From JAUILH01 sp964230215 (lineage in GTDB: Bacteria; Bacteroidota; Bacteroidia; Flavobacteriales_D; JAUILH01): a stretch of 64,000 nt of DNA. The notes under the pieces are model-generated. The model did not search any database. It had not been told where the DNA came from and saw only the letters and a program-made list of their open reading frames with translations. The position numbers were made by a program, and so were the translations under genes. Where the stretch lies: the NCBI GenBank assembly GCA_964230215.1, contig CAXRGQ010000011.1:1-64000 (forward strand), read 5' to 3'. Of the stretch, positions 1 through 7,234 are shown piece by piece (the first letter of the stretch is position 1; each line of letters begins with the position of its first letter).

Positions 1-10
1 GATTTTAGTT

Positions 11-24
11 ATAACATGTGTTAT
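11..24. repeat. Short palindrome upstream of the first gene
   Basis: ATAACA-TG-TGTTAT is a perfect 6-bp inverted repeat with a 2-nt centre, about 95 bp before the GTG start at 118. It could be an operator for a winged-helix regulator, but nothing else supports this. Confidence 0.3.
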
Positions 25-117
25 TTAAAGATTGTATATTATAAATACACAAATGTTACGTTATCACAGTTTTTGAATATCCTTTACAACATTTTTGGTA
101 GTTGACGAAAACGACTG

Positions 118-765
118 GTGTCTTTAGGATACCTAATAAAAAATGGTAGGAAATATAAGTTAACTGATAAATTCGACAAACACACGGCAAAGGATAAAAG
201 ACAATTACTACTGCCGTATGATATTTTAAGTTTAGACATTACGACTGGAGCTAAGTTTCTATGGGCAGAGATTAACTCATATAGTAATGGTGGAAATGCT
301 GAGTATTTCGCCAAAAGAAGTTTTCAAGCTGATAGATTTGGAGTGAGTGAAGATTCAATCACAAATTGGACGAATGTATTGATTGAACATGACTTGGTTA
401 ATTATGATAGAATATTTGGTAAGTACGCCAGTCAACGTATAATGTCAGTAAAACCACGTTCAATTAAAAGTGATAAAAAGAAAACAATCGAAAAGCCTAA
501 AGTTGACACAAACGAGCAGACTAATTCAGACGATGAAAACTACATATGCATGCAGAATGGTAACCGAGTATATCTGTCAAGCCTTCTTCCACATAAAAAC
601 TACTTTGAACATATTCATGAAATAATGGAATTATTTGAGGATTTAGATCGAATTAAAAAAGGAGAGAAGAGGAAACTAGGAAAATTGCTAGAAATGGCTA
701 AAGCTAAGTATAAAGGGTTTAAATTTGAACAGGAAATATTAAGTGAAATAAAAAGCTATATGTAA
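118..765 (+). CDS. Winged-helix DNA-binding protein (replication-initiator-like)
   Basis: 215 aa from a GTG start. An in-frame stop at 103-105 limits any upstream extension, so the gene really begins here or at the CTG just before. Residues about 45-105 have the pattern of a winged HTH, with a segment reading FGVSEDSITNWTNVLIEHDL typical of a recognition helix. The middle (about 110-145) is lysine-rich and likely disordered; the C-terminus is helical and basic. This layout is common for plasmid or mobile-element replication and helix-turn-helix proteins in Bacteroidota, but I recognise no specific family. It lies at the edge of an accessory region with recombinases, which fits a mobile-element regulator or replication protein. 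The function is inferred from the fold pattern only. Confidence 0.55.
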   Translation: MSLGYLIKNGRKYKLTDKFDKHTAKDKRQLLLPYDILSLDITTGAKFLWAEINSYSNGGNAEYFAKRSFQADRFGVSEDSITNWTNVLIEHDLVNYDRIFGKYASQRIMSVKPRSIKSDKKKTIEKPKVDTNEQTNSDDENYICMQNGNRVYLSSLLPHKNYFEHIHEIMELFEDLDRIKKGEKRKLGKLLEMAKAKYKGFKFEQEILSEIKSYM

Positions 766-804
766 CAACATATTACATTAAGTAAATAGAACATAAGTAG
801 CGTT

Positions 805-938
805 AGCTATTACCGTGTAACCAAAAACCGCCAGTTTTAAATACGCACGACGATAATAGACTAATGCTCCGCGATAAGGCGTGGGGCTTAGTTTATATGT
901 GCGTGGGTATCTGGCGGTACCGTGGTTACTATAAGCTT
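805..938. repeat. Large imperfect inverted repeat / possible structured RNA or recombination site
   Basis: Nested complementary arms can be read directly: AGCT 805-808 with 934-937, GTAACC 817-822 with GGTTAC 924-929, ACCGCCAG 827-834 with CTGGCGGT 911-918, ACGCAC 843-848 with GTGCGT 899-904, and ACTAA-GC-CC-GC about 860-872 with 879-892, around a GATAAG loop. The whole folds as one hairpin of roughly 130 nt. GCGTGGG (901-907) can alternatively pair with CCCACGC (944-950), followed by a T-run. No credible ORF occupies it. Confidence 0.6.
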
Positions 939-943
939 GAGTT

Positions 944-962
944 CCCACGCCGCTTTTTTTAT
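944..962 (+). terminator. Possible intrinsic terminator (alternative fold)
   Basis: CCCACGC at 944-950 pairs with GCGTGGG at 901-907 and is followed within a few bases by TTTTTTTAT. This would be a factor-independent terminator for a transcript covering the large palindrome. It competes with the palindrome's own pairing, so only one fold can exist at a time. Confidence 0.3.
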
Positions 963-1007
963 ACAAACATCTGTCATAGGGAACAAGCAGATCTAAAACT
1001 GTGATTT

Positions 1008-1400
1008 ATGAAATTGTTTGTTATTGTACTTGCGTTTATTCCTATGACGGTGAATGCTCAAAATGGTAGGTACACTTTTACTAAAAAGACTCTTTGCATG
1101 CCAGAATCAGAATGTGTTGAACTTACGGATGAGGGAGAAATAATTGTGTTAAAGGGAGAACCCTTAAATGAAATAGTAATTAGAACAGATCATCTAACTG
1201 GGTACGGTCTAATTATAGAGCATGAGAGTTACAACGAAGAAGGGGAGATATATCAAATCTATACAACTGACCAAAATTGGAAGATTTACATCCAAGAAAT
1301 GCAGGTTTCATCCAGCAAATCTAATTACATGATTGCGTTTGAAAAGCTTGGTGCAAGACTTATAGTTGAAGTAGACAAAGCATATCTAGTTAATGATTAG
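1008..1400 (+). CDS. Small secreted protein of unknown function
   Basis: 130 aa. The N-terminus MKLFVIVLAFIPMTVNAQ is a clear Sec signal peptide with an alanine-rich cleavage site (VNA-Q), so the mature protein of about 112 aa is periplasmic or outer-membrane exposed. The mature part is acidic, predicted largely beta, and has two early cysteines (CMPESEC) that could form a disulfide. I recognise no family. It starts about 70 bp after the palindrome and is not tightly linked to the next gene. Its neighbours are mobile-element genes, so it may be cargo, but its sequence gives no mechanism. Confidence 0.6.
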   Translation: MKLFVIVLAFIPMTVNAQNGRYTFTKKTLCMPESECVELTDEGEIIVLKGEPLNEIVIRTDHLTGYGLIIEHESYNEEGEIYQIYTTDQNWKIYIQEMQVSSSKSNYMIAFEKLGARLIVEVDKAYLVND

Positions 1401-1443
1401 TATATACCATCATCGATTGATAAAGGTTGGTCGGGTGGTAAAC

Positions 1444-1460
1444 AATCGCGTTAACGCATT
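1444..1460. repeat. Palindrome around GCGTTAACGC
   Basis: GCGTTAACGC at 1448-1457 is a perfect 10-bp palindrome, flanked by AAT and ATT to give an imperfect 17-bp dyad. It lies in the short gap before the 79-aa ORF and upstream of the serine recombinase, so it could be an operator or recombinase-binding dyad. No copy was noticed elsewhere. Confidence 0.3.
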
Positions 1461-1492
1461 GCATAAACTAGGGAGAATAGTGACATTTAAGC

Positions 1493-1732
1493 ATGTTATC
1501 ACAATGTCACAAACAACTCGTTATAGATCAAACAGTTGAATTAATTGAGGAAGTAGCCACTGAATCAATCTATGAACGAGATCTATCGGAGGAGTATGAA
1601 TTAGGAATCGAATTGTGTTTTCAAACCAACACAGAAATAGAGCATATTGATACAATAATGGAAATAATCAATCATACGGTTAAAAATTATACCGCATTAA
1701 ACCATATTTCCATTATTCAAGAAAGATATTAG
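1493..1732 (+). CDS. Hypothetical acidic 79-aa protein
   Basis: 79 aa, acidic, predicted alternating helix and strand with no signal peptide or membrane segment. It has two cysteines (residues about 5 and 43). It ends 46 bp before the ATG of the serine recombinase and may be transcribed with it. No family recognised. It may be a small accessory protein of the recombinase, but nothing in the sequence shows that. Confidence 0.4.
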   Translation: MLSQCHKQLVIDQTVELIEEVATESIYERDLSEEYELGIELCFQTNTEIEHIDTIMEIINHTVKNYTALNHISIIQERY

Positions 1733-1777
1733 CCTTATATCTTAATAGTGAGGAATTTCCATGAAAAAGGAATGGAA

Positions 1778-2311
1778 ATGAAAATAGCAATCTACACAAG
1801 GGTAAGTACAACACAACAAACAACAAGTAATCAGGTACTAACACTAAAGAAGTTCATACAATCTAAAGGATATAAATTTGAAGTATTTGAGGAGGTACAG
1901 AGTAGTCGTAAAACAAGACCAGTCAAGAAGAAACTACTCAATGACTTAAGGAAGAAATTATACGATGGTGTTGTAGTATACAAACTTGATAGATGGGCAA
2001 GATCTTCACGTGAGTTGATATTAGAAGTAAATGAGTTGATTAATAAGGGTATTACGTTTATGTCGTATTCTGAAAACCTTGACTTCAACACGGCCACGGG
2101 CAAACTACATTTCAATATTCTAAGTGCATTTGCAGAGTTTGAACGTGAACTGATAAGGGAAAGAACATTAGAAGGGCTAAATAGAGCTAAACAGCAAGGC
2201 AAAACACTAGGTAGACCCAAAGGATCTAAAGACAAGAAAAAAAGAAGTAAGGCTGGTTATCATTTAAGAAGTATTAGAATGAAAAATACACCAGCAGGCA
2301 ACTCCAAATAA
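1778..2311 (+). CDS. Small serine recombinase (resolvase/invertase family)
   Basis: About 177 aa from ATG 1778. The open frame extends to 1748, but the family begins at MKIAIYTRVS, so the inner ATG is preferred. The catalytic serine is S10 in YTRVS. The resolvase core has the expected KLDRWARS segment (arginines of the active site) and the EFERELIRERT segment at the start of helix E. The C-terminal tail (GRPKGSKDKKKRS...) is short and very basic and lacks a full canonical Hin-type HTH, as in many Bacteroidota resolvases. It catalyses site-specific DNA inversion or resolution through a 5'-phosphoserine link. It lies directly upstream of a set of repeated TCCAAATAA motifs, which could be its sites. 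Confidence 0.9.
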   Translation: MKIAIYTRVSTTQQTTSNQVLTLKKFIQSKGYKFEVFEEVQSSRKTRPVKKKLLNDLRKKLYDGVVVYKLDRWARSSRELILEVNELINKGITFMSYSENLDFNTATGKLHFNILSAFAEFERELIRERTLEGLNRAKQQGKTLGRPKGSKDKKKRSKAGYHLRSIRMKNTPAGNSK

Positions 2312-2402
2312 TCGTCCTGTGATAATGTCCAAATAACTACATGCAAAAACTGCAGTTTGTTTTCAAGTAATTTAAGTCCAAATAATCCTTCGTTTATTTG
2401 GT
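2303..2402. repeat. Three direct and one inverted TCCAAATAA motifs
   Basis: TCCAAATAA occurs at 2303-2311 (including the recombinase stop codon), 2328-2336 and 2377-2385. An inverted copy, TTATTTGG, lies at 2394-2401 and forms an 8-bp hairpin with the third copy. The cluster occupies the whole gap between the serine recombinase and the KAP NTPase gene. It could be a res-like site, an operator for the downstream operon, or a weak terminator. Confidence 0.5.
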
Positions 2403-2458
2403 GTTTGAATTAGATAATGGTTTTCAGTGATAGCCATTAACAGAAATAGAATTATTTT

Positions 2459-3919
2459 GTGACCATGCAAAGCCCGAACATGGAAATCAGTACATCCCTG
2501 ATGGATTCTGGATCAGATTCATTTGAGGAGAAACTTAGAAATAGTACAAGAATGCTTTTTTCAGCAAAGTTTGGAACTGGTAAGACTACATTTTTGAGGT
2601 ACGTGTTTGAAGATAATAAACTAGACAGCGATTATGAAGCCATATTTTTATCACCAGTTGTTTACTCCATTGTTCCAAATAGTGACATTCTTGAGTTAAT
2701 TAAATTTGATATAATAACCGAATTACTATCAAAATATCCTGACTGTATTGATAATATTGAAGTTGATGAACTTTTCGTCTGCAGCTTATTTCTACAAGAA
2801 AAGGTAGAGATAGTTTCCGAAAAGGTTGTAAGCTCAATCAAGAAAAGCAAGGCATTTGTAATAGCAAAGATTATAAATGGCTTAATCGAATCAAAGAGTT
2901 TCAATCAAACTAAACAGGCGCTAGAAGAAGCCAATGAAGATTTTTTAAGAAGGTTTGTTTTAGAAACCAATGTAAGCCGATATCGAGAAGGAGACATTGT
3001 TGGTCATATAATCGCCCAAGTAGTAAAGAACATTCAAAATCAAGGAAAAAAACTTGTTTTGATTATTGATGATGTGGACAGAATGGATCCTGGAGAAGTG
3101 TTTAGAATTTTAAACGTATTTAGTGTTCATTGGGATACGTATAGAGTAAGAAGAAATATGTTCGAGTTTAGCAATGTAATTATTGTTGCGGATAATGATA
3201 ACTTGAAAAGTATTTTCCATCATATGTACGGTGAGAACACTCATTACGAAGGATATATAGATAAATTCTACACTAACGGCATTCATAAATTCACATTAGC
3301 AAATAGCGCTAGATTTATTCGTCGTCATTTGGATACTATTGTTCATGTTGACGCCGAAATTCTTGCTTCTGCAACGATCAAGTCTTTATACATTTCATTA
3401 ATTGTTAGACTTTATGAATTAGGATCTATTTCTATTAGACGCATTCGTGAGAATAAGTCCTTTTTAATTTTAAGCAAGAAGGGAGAACAATCAATTGAAT
3501 TAGAAATAAACTTAAGCAATATCAATTTGCTACCTTTGCTAAGAGGATTAGTGTCACTTTATAGTGATGTCAACTCAGTAATAAGTGAGTTAGAAAAACT
3601 TCTTCAGGAAGGAAAATCTTTGGGTTTAAATGAAGATTTGAAACTGATGTTAATAGAGGAAGCACTAATTATATTAAATCTTCACAAGCTTAAAGATAAT
3701 ATAGGCTCGATATTAACTATTAATGATCACGACTTATCTAATTCTGCTTTTGAAGGCAAATTAGGCTATCATAGGTCAAGTTCAACTTATCATATTGAGC
3801 TTGATTCTGTTGCGTTTATTGACATGAGGGCTAACCCATTACGAGGACTGAATTTTGTCAATTACAACAAACTATTGATTAGATGTCTTGAACAATTAAA
3901 GAGATACAACTGCATATAA
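2459..3919 (+). CDS. KAP-like P-loop NTPase
   Basis: 486 aa from GTG 2459 (ATG at 2465 is an alternative two codons in). The Walker A motif FGTGKTT is at residues about 38-44, with K42. The Walker B motif LVLIIDDVDRMDP is at about 199-211, followed by a sensor-like strand VIIVADND at about 240-247. The DDVDR form and the 150-aa helical insert between A and B match the KAP/STAND-related NTPase group. No membrane segments are evident, unlike some KAP proteins. The C-terminal 200 aa are helical and unrecognised. It is followed 71 bp later by a PD-(D/E)XK nuclease gene. KAP NTPases occur in several antiphage systems, so an NTPase sensor plus nuclease effector is a reasonable inference, but no known system with exactly this pair is recalled. 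Confidence 0.75.
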   Translation: MTMQSPNMEISTSLMDSGSDSFEEKLRNSTRMLFSAKFGTGKTTFLRYVFEDNKLDSDYEAIFLSPVVYSIVPNSDILELIKFDIITELLSKYPDCIDNIEVDELFVCSLFLQEKVEIVSEKVVSSIKKSKAFVIAKIINGLIESKSFNQTKQALEEANEDFLRRFVLETNVSRYREGDIVGHIIAQVVKNIQNQGKKLVLIIDDVDRMDPGEVFRILNVFSVHWDTYRVRRNMFEFSNVIIVADNDNLKSIFHHMYGENTHYEGYIDKFYTNGIHKFTLANSARFIRRHLDTIVHVDAEILASATIKSLYISLIVRLYELGSISIRRIRENKSFLILSKKGEQSIELEINLSNINLLPLLRGLVSLYSDVNSVISELEKLLQEGKSLGLNEDLKLMLIEEALIILNLHKLKDNIGSILTINDHDLSNSAFEGKLGYHRSSSTYHIELDSVAFIDMRANPLRGLNFVNYNKLLIRCLEQLKRYNCI

Positions 3920-3990
3920 ATTGCGCTGTGTTGTTATAGAAGTCTGACAAGCTTGAAGGGTATAACTTGTAACAAATTATTGAAACTAAA

Positions 3991-4890
3991 ATGACAGTAG
4001 AAGATCAATATTCAACCGAGATAATCGAATTTGTCCAGAATTTTTATGTCGACAATCAGTATAGAAAACTTATAACCAAAGGTATCGATAAAGCCACTAT
4101 TGAAAGGTTAGGTCTTGATCCTAGTCAAAAGGAGTTCAAAATCAAGAATATTGTTTTGAATTATGATTCTTTCGAAGGTAAATACTACACTCAATTAATA
4201 GATGAAGGAAGAGACTTGGACTATGTTCCATTTGAACACAATAAAAGCCTTATTAAGAAATTAAATAGTATCTACTATGATGAGAATAAATCTGACCACA
4301 TCACTATTGATGAGCTTGTAGATTTAAAGGTGTGCATTAAAGGTGATTGGACAATTGGTAATTTTTACCTATCCAAGGTTTTAATTGGGGATTATTATAT
4401 TATCCGATTAGAGGACTCGGACAGAGATGGTTATGACAAATATATTGATGATGCGATTACCTATGATACAGTTTTGGAAACATTGGAGGAATATGAGAGA
4501 GAAATGACACCTGCACTATTTAAATCCTTTTCAAACGAAAATGCGTTTAACAAACATCTGGGTGAGTATTTCAATGTTAGGTATTCAAACGTTAAGAAAT
4601 CTGGTCGTAGTGGTGGTATACCTGATTTGATACTAGGAAACAATAATGAGGTAATTATTGAGCTTAAACTAGGACATAGTTTGGCAGATAAACAAAATTT
4701 ATGTGATTCAGTGATAGGTCAGATCTTGAGATATGAAGATGAGTATTTTGACGATTCAAATGATAGGCTGCTCTATTTAATACTAATCGGTGACGAAGAA
4801 GAACTATTAAAAAATCAGCATATCCAGCGGACCAGGAGAATTGTAGAAAGGTATAAACATATATTTCATATAATTGATACACACAGTTAA
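3991..4890 (+). CDS. PD-(D/E)XK-family nuclease
   Basis: 299 aa. The C-terminal third carries a clean nuclease signature: GGIPDLIL with D212, then IIELK with E224 and K226. E192 in the preceding helix is placed as the family's fourth acidic residue. The N-terminal ~165 aa are mixed alpha/beta, unrecognised, and probably regulatory or partner-binding. The gene lies downstream of the KAP-like NTPase in the same orientation and before a 97-aa ORF 38 bp further on. The family comprises metal-dependent DNA (sometimes RNA) endonucleases, including restriction enzymes. I infer that this is the DNA-cutting partner of the upstream NTPase. It could also be a stand-alone DUF-type restriction-like protein. 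Confidence 0.75.
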   Translation: MTVEDQYSTEIIEFVQNFYVDNQYRKLITKGIDKATIERLGLDPSQKEFKIKNIVLNYDSFEGKYYTQLIDEGRDLDYVPFEHNKSLIKKLNSIYYDENKSDHITIDELVDLKVCIKGDWTIGNFYLSKVLIGDYYIIRLEDSDRDGYDKYIDDAITYDTVLETLEEYEREMTPALFKSFSNENAFNKHLGEYFNVRYSNVKKSGRSGGIPDLILGNNNEVIIELKLGHSLADKQNLCDSVIGQILRYEDEYFDDSNDRLLYLILIGDEEELLKNQHIQRTRRIVERYKHIFHIIDTHS

Positions 4891-4928
4891 CTCCGATTGG
4901 TGTTAATATCAGATTTAATACAATCGAC

Positions 4929-5222
4929 ATGAAAAACAGACGAATAGAAATACTGGACTTTAATTACGATGAGAAATCAAAAATGTATATATCAAATCAT
5001 GTACATTTTTATCCTAACGAAGACAACTACATTTTATCAGGTAAAGTTGATGATTCAGTGATAATTAAATTATGTGAGCATGATGTGTATGGAGAGTTTT
5101 GGGAAACACCATTTGAACAATCGAATCTAGGGAAGGTTAATCGGAGGAAATCGAAAGACAGTTATATTACACTAAAGTGCAGTAATATTGAAAATGCAAA
5201 ATTACAGATTGAGATCTTTTAA
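4929..5222 (+). CDS. Hypothetical 97-aa protein downstream of the nuclease
   Basis: 97 aa, predicted mostly beta, with no signal peptide and no recognisable motif. It begins 38 bp after the nuclease gene in the same direction, so it may be the third gene of the KAP/nuclease cluster. The rest of the gap to the recombinase pair is non-coding. Whether it is a working component or an unrelated small cargo gene cannot be told from this sequence. Confidence 0.4.
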   Translation: MKNRRIEILDFNYDEKSKMYISNHVHFYPNEDNYILSGKVDDSVIIKLCEHDVYGEFWETPFEQSNLGKVNRRKSKDSYITLKCSNIENAKLQIEIF

Positions 5223-5307
5223 AAAGTGACATCCATTACATAATAAATAACACCAAACTATTGACATAATGGTTGTAATGATGAAGCCTTGAATAATGAA
5301 AATAATG

Positions 5308-5350
5308 AAACAATAAGTGTAAATCAGAAGCGGAATCAAACAACAAGTGT
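5308..5350. repeat. Direct repeat AAACAA(T/C)AAGTGT, two copies 30 bp apart
   Basis: Copies at 5308-5320 and 5338-5350 match at 12 of 13 bases, with a spacing of exactly 30 bp (about three helical turns). They lie 73-115 bp upstream of the first tyrosine recombinase gene. Possible roles are arm-type recombinase sites or an operator. Confidence 0.45.
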
Positions 5351-5422
5351 TCAAATAACATTATGCTTCAAAATTATACGGTAGGATTGACTATTTCCAT
5401 TATTCTGTTGGACATTCCGTGA

Positions 5423-6316
5423 ATGAAACAACTGTCAGTACAATCACAAAAGGTATTACAACAGTTCGAAAGGTGGTTAAAGGTACAAGGTTATAGTAAG
5501 TCTGTGTATTACGCCTCATACCATCGAATACAAGAACTTATTGTATTCCACCAACAAACAAACTCAGGAGGTATTAAATCAATAAAGAAGAAGGTCATAT
5601 CTGAATTCTTCGATTATCAAAAGAGTAGGGTAAGTGATAGAACAAATAGACGTATATCATCATACCACCTAAACGATTATATATTTTCAATCAAACGCTT
5701 TTCAAGGTTTTGTCAGAAGTACTATGAAGTAACGATTCCAATTGAACATATAAGACTTGAACCTATCGCTAAGGAAACTAAAGTACCACTAACACTGCAG
5801 GAAATACAGTTATTGTTCAACGCAACGCATCCAACAGATAGGTTAGGGTATAGGGATAGGTGTATGCTTGCGCTTTATTATGGATGCGGATTAAGAAGAA
5901 ACGAAGGACTACATGTGTATCTAAATGACATTTGTTTTACACGTAATCAAATACATGTAAGGGAAGGTAAAGGTGGTAAACAAAGAATAGTTCCATTTAC
6001 ACAATCAACTAGATATCATTTAAAAGAGTATGTATATAAAGGAAGACCACTACTTCAATGTAAACACAAAACAAGAAAAGTACTTCTACTAAATGAAAGA
6101 GGACAGCCAATTCAAGCACAAAGCCTTAACAACCGATTGAAGAAGCTAGTAAAACAATCAGGTATAAACAGAAAGATTGGAATACATCATTTAAGACACA
6201 GTATTGCAACGCATCTACTAGACAATAATATGCCAATTGATCAGATTGCAAAGTTTCTAGGTCATTCATCATTGGAATCAACACAGATATATACCCATGT
6301 TACAATCCAAGTTTAG
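5423..6316 (+). CDS. Tyrosine recombinase, catalytically complete partner (pair 1)
   Basis: 297 aa, XerC/D-size. An N-terminal SAM-like core-binding domain (about 8-105) is followed by the catalytic domain. All active-site residues are visible: R158 in YGCGLRRNE, K183 in GKGGK, H255 and R258 in HHLRH, H281 in LGHSS, and the nucleophile Y290 in QIYTHV. It catalyses strand exchange through a 3'-phosphotyrosine. The stop codon overlaps the start of a second recombinase gene by 20 bp, so the two are translationally coupled. The same arrangement, with the same YGCGLRRNE motif, recurs at 17489-19209. It is probably the integrase/excisionase activity of the first accessory module. Confidence 0.92.
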   Translation: MKQLSVQSQKVLQQFERWLKVQGYSKSVYYASYHRIQELIVFHQQTNSGGIKSIKKKVISEFFDYQKSRVSDRTNRRISSYHLNDYIFSIKRFSRFCQKYYEVTIPIEHIRLEPIAKETKVPLTLQEIQLLFNATHPTDRLGYRDRCMLALYYGCGLRRNEGLHVYLNDICFTRNQIHVREGKGGKQRIVPFTQSTRYHLKEYVYKGRPLLQCKHKTRKVLLLNERGQPIQAQSLNNRLKKLVKQSGINRKIGIHHLRHSIATHLLDNNMPIDQIAKFLGHSSLESTQIYTHVTIQV

Positions 6317-7130
6317 AATTTACCTTCAAAAGAAAGGGTATAGTGAACGATCTATCGAGTATTGGATTGGAGTACTAGAAAGGTTCAATGAATACTGTGA
6401 ATCAAAGGATATAAGGCTTAAAAAGATAAAACACCATAATGCGATAGACTACATAGAGTATCTATCAAAATCTAATAAGTCAGCCAGTATAAACTCATAC
6501 ATAACAGGCTTAAGAAAGTTGTATACAATGTTAGACACGAGGAGTAATCCATTTCAGGATGTATGGATCCGAAACACAAAGAAGGTAGAGTTATCAAACA
6601 TTGTAGAATACGATAGATTAGAGAAATTGTATCAATCGTTCAATCATGAAACACAAATTGAAGTAATGATGAAGGTAATGGTAGGTTTAATCATTTATCA
6701 AGGAATACATCCATCCGAATTGACACTATTAGAAAAGGAAATGATAAAGCTTGATGAAGGAGTAATACAATTGCCTGATTCAAACATTGCGTGTTCAAGA
6801 GTATTACCAATTGATTCTAAACAGGTATTACTACTTGATAGACATATATCATCAATTAACACAGAAGAACTATTTACAACAAGCAGGGGAAGTAGAAAAC
6901 TTAATAATATGCTTCATGATCTAACAAATCGAGTTAAGGCTAAAGATAGAAGGATAGTTAGTTTACGATTAATTAGAAAGAGTGTAGTAGTAAACTGGTT
7001 AAAAACACATGATCTAAGACGCGTTCAGTATATGTGTGGTCATAGATATATATCATCAACAGAAAAGTACTGTATACACGACCATGAACAGTTGAGAAAG
7101 GATGTAATCAAATATCATCCGATGAGTTAG
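6297..7130 (+). CDS. Tyrosine recombinase-like partner lacking two active-site residues (pair 1)
   Basis: 277 aa with the overall length and order of a tyrosine recombinase. The box-I arginine is replaced (IYQGIHPSEL, H138), and the box-II histidine is replaced (RLIRKS, R224 where H is expected, R227 kept). The later residues remain: H249 in CGHRY and Y258 in STEKYC. It ends with KYHPMS. The homologous gene 18373-19209 shows the same two losses and the same KYHPM end, so this is a conserved variant and not random decay. It overlaps the active recombinase by 20 bp. A structural or regulatory subunit of a heteromeric recombinase is the simplest inference. Confidence 0.8.
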   Translation: MLQSKFRIYLQKKGYSERSIEYWIGVLERFNEYCESKDIRLKKIKHHNAIDYIEYLSKSNKSASINSYITGLRKLYTMLDTRSNPFQDVWIRNTKKVELSNIVEYDRLEKLYQSFNHETQIEVMMKVMVGLIIYQGIHPSELTLLEKEMIKLDEGVIQLPDSNIACSRVLPIDSKQVLLLDRHISSINTEELFTTSRGSRKLNNMLHDLTNRVKAKDRRIVSLRLIRKSVVVNWLKTHDLRRVQYMCGHRYISSTEKYCIHDHEQLRKDVIKYHPMS

Positions 7131-7140
7131 TTGGTAATGC

Positions 7141-7182
7141 TTTCAGGCAAGTGATATGATTATTAAAACATGTTTTCAGGCA
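7141..7182. repeat. Direct repeat TTTCAGGCA, two copies 33 bp apart
   Basis: Copies at 7141-7149 and 7174-7182 are identical over 9 bases, immediately after the stop of the recombinase-like gene. They could be binding or crossover sites. They are short enough to arise by chance. Confidence 0.35.
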
Positions 7183-7234
7183 GATTGCACGTGTAAGCAG
7201 GGATTAAATAAAATGGAATGATTTAATTTGTGTT

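Noticed and set aside
805..950. attC site of an integron
   Set aside because: The palindrome has the right general shape, but no convincing RYYYAAC/GTTRRRY pair was found and no integron integrase or cassette array is present.
1705..5405. 14-bp perfect direct repeat TATTTCCATTATTC at 1705-1718 and 5392-5405 as element ends
   Set aside because: In a 64-kb AT-rich sequence several 14-bp matches are expected by chance, and the first copy lies inside the 79-aa ORF. No other boundary sign supports it.
5223..5422. Small coding gene in the gap before recombinase pair 1
   Set aside because: No open frame of useful length with a plausible start; the gap contains only the phased direct repeats.
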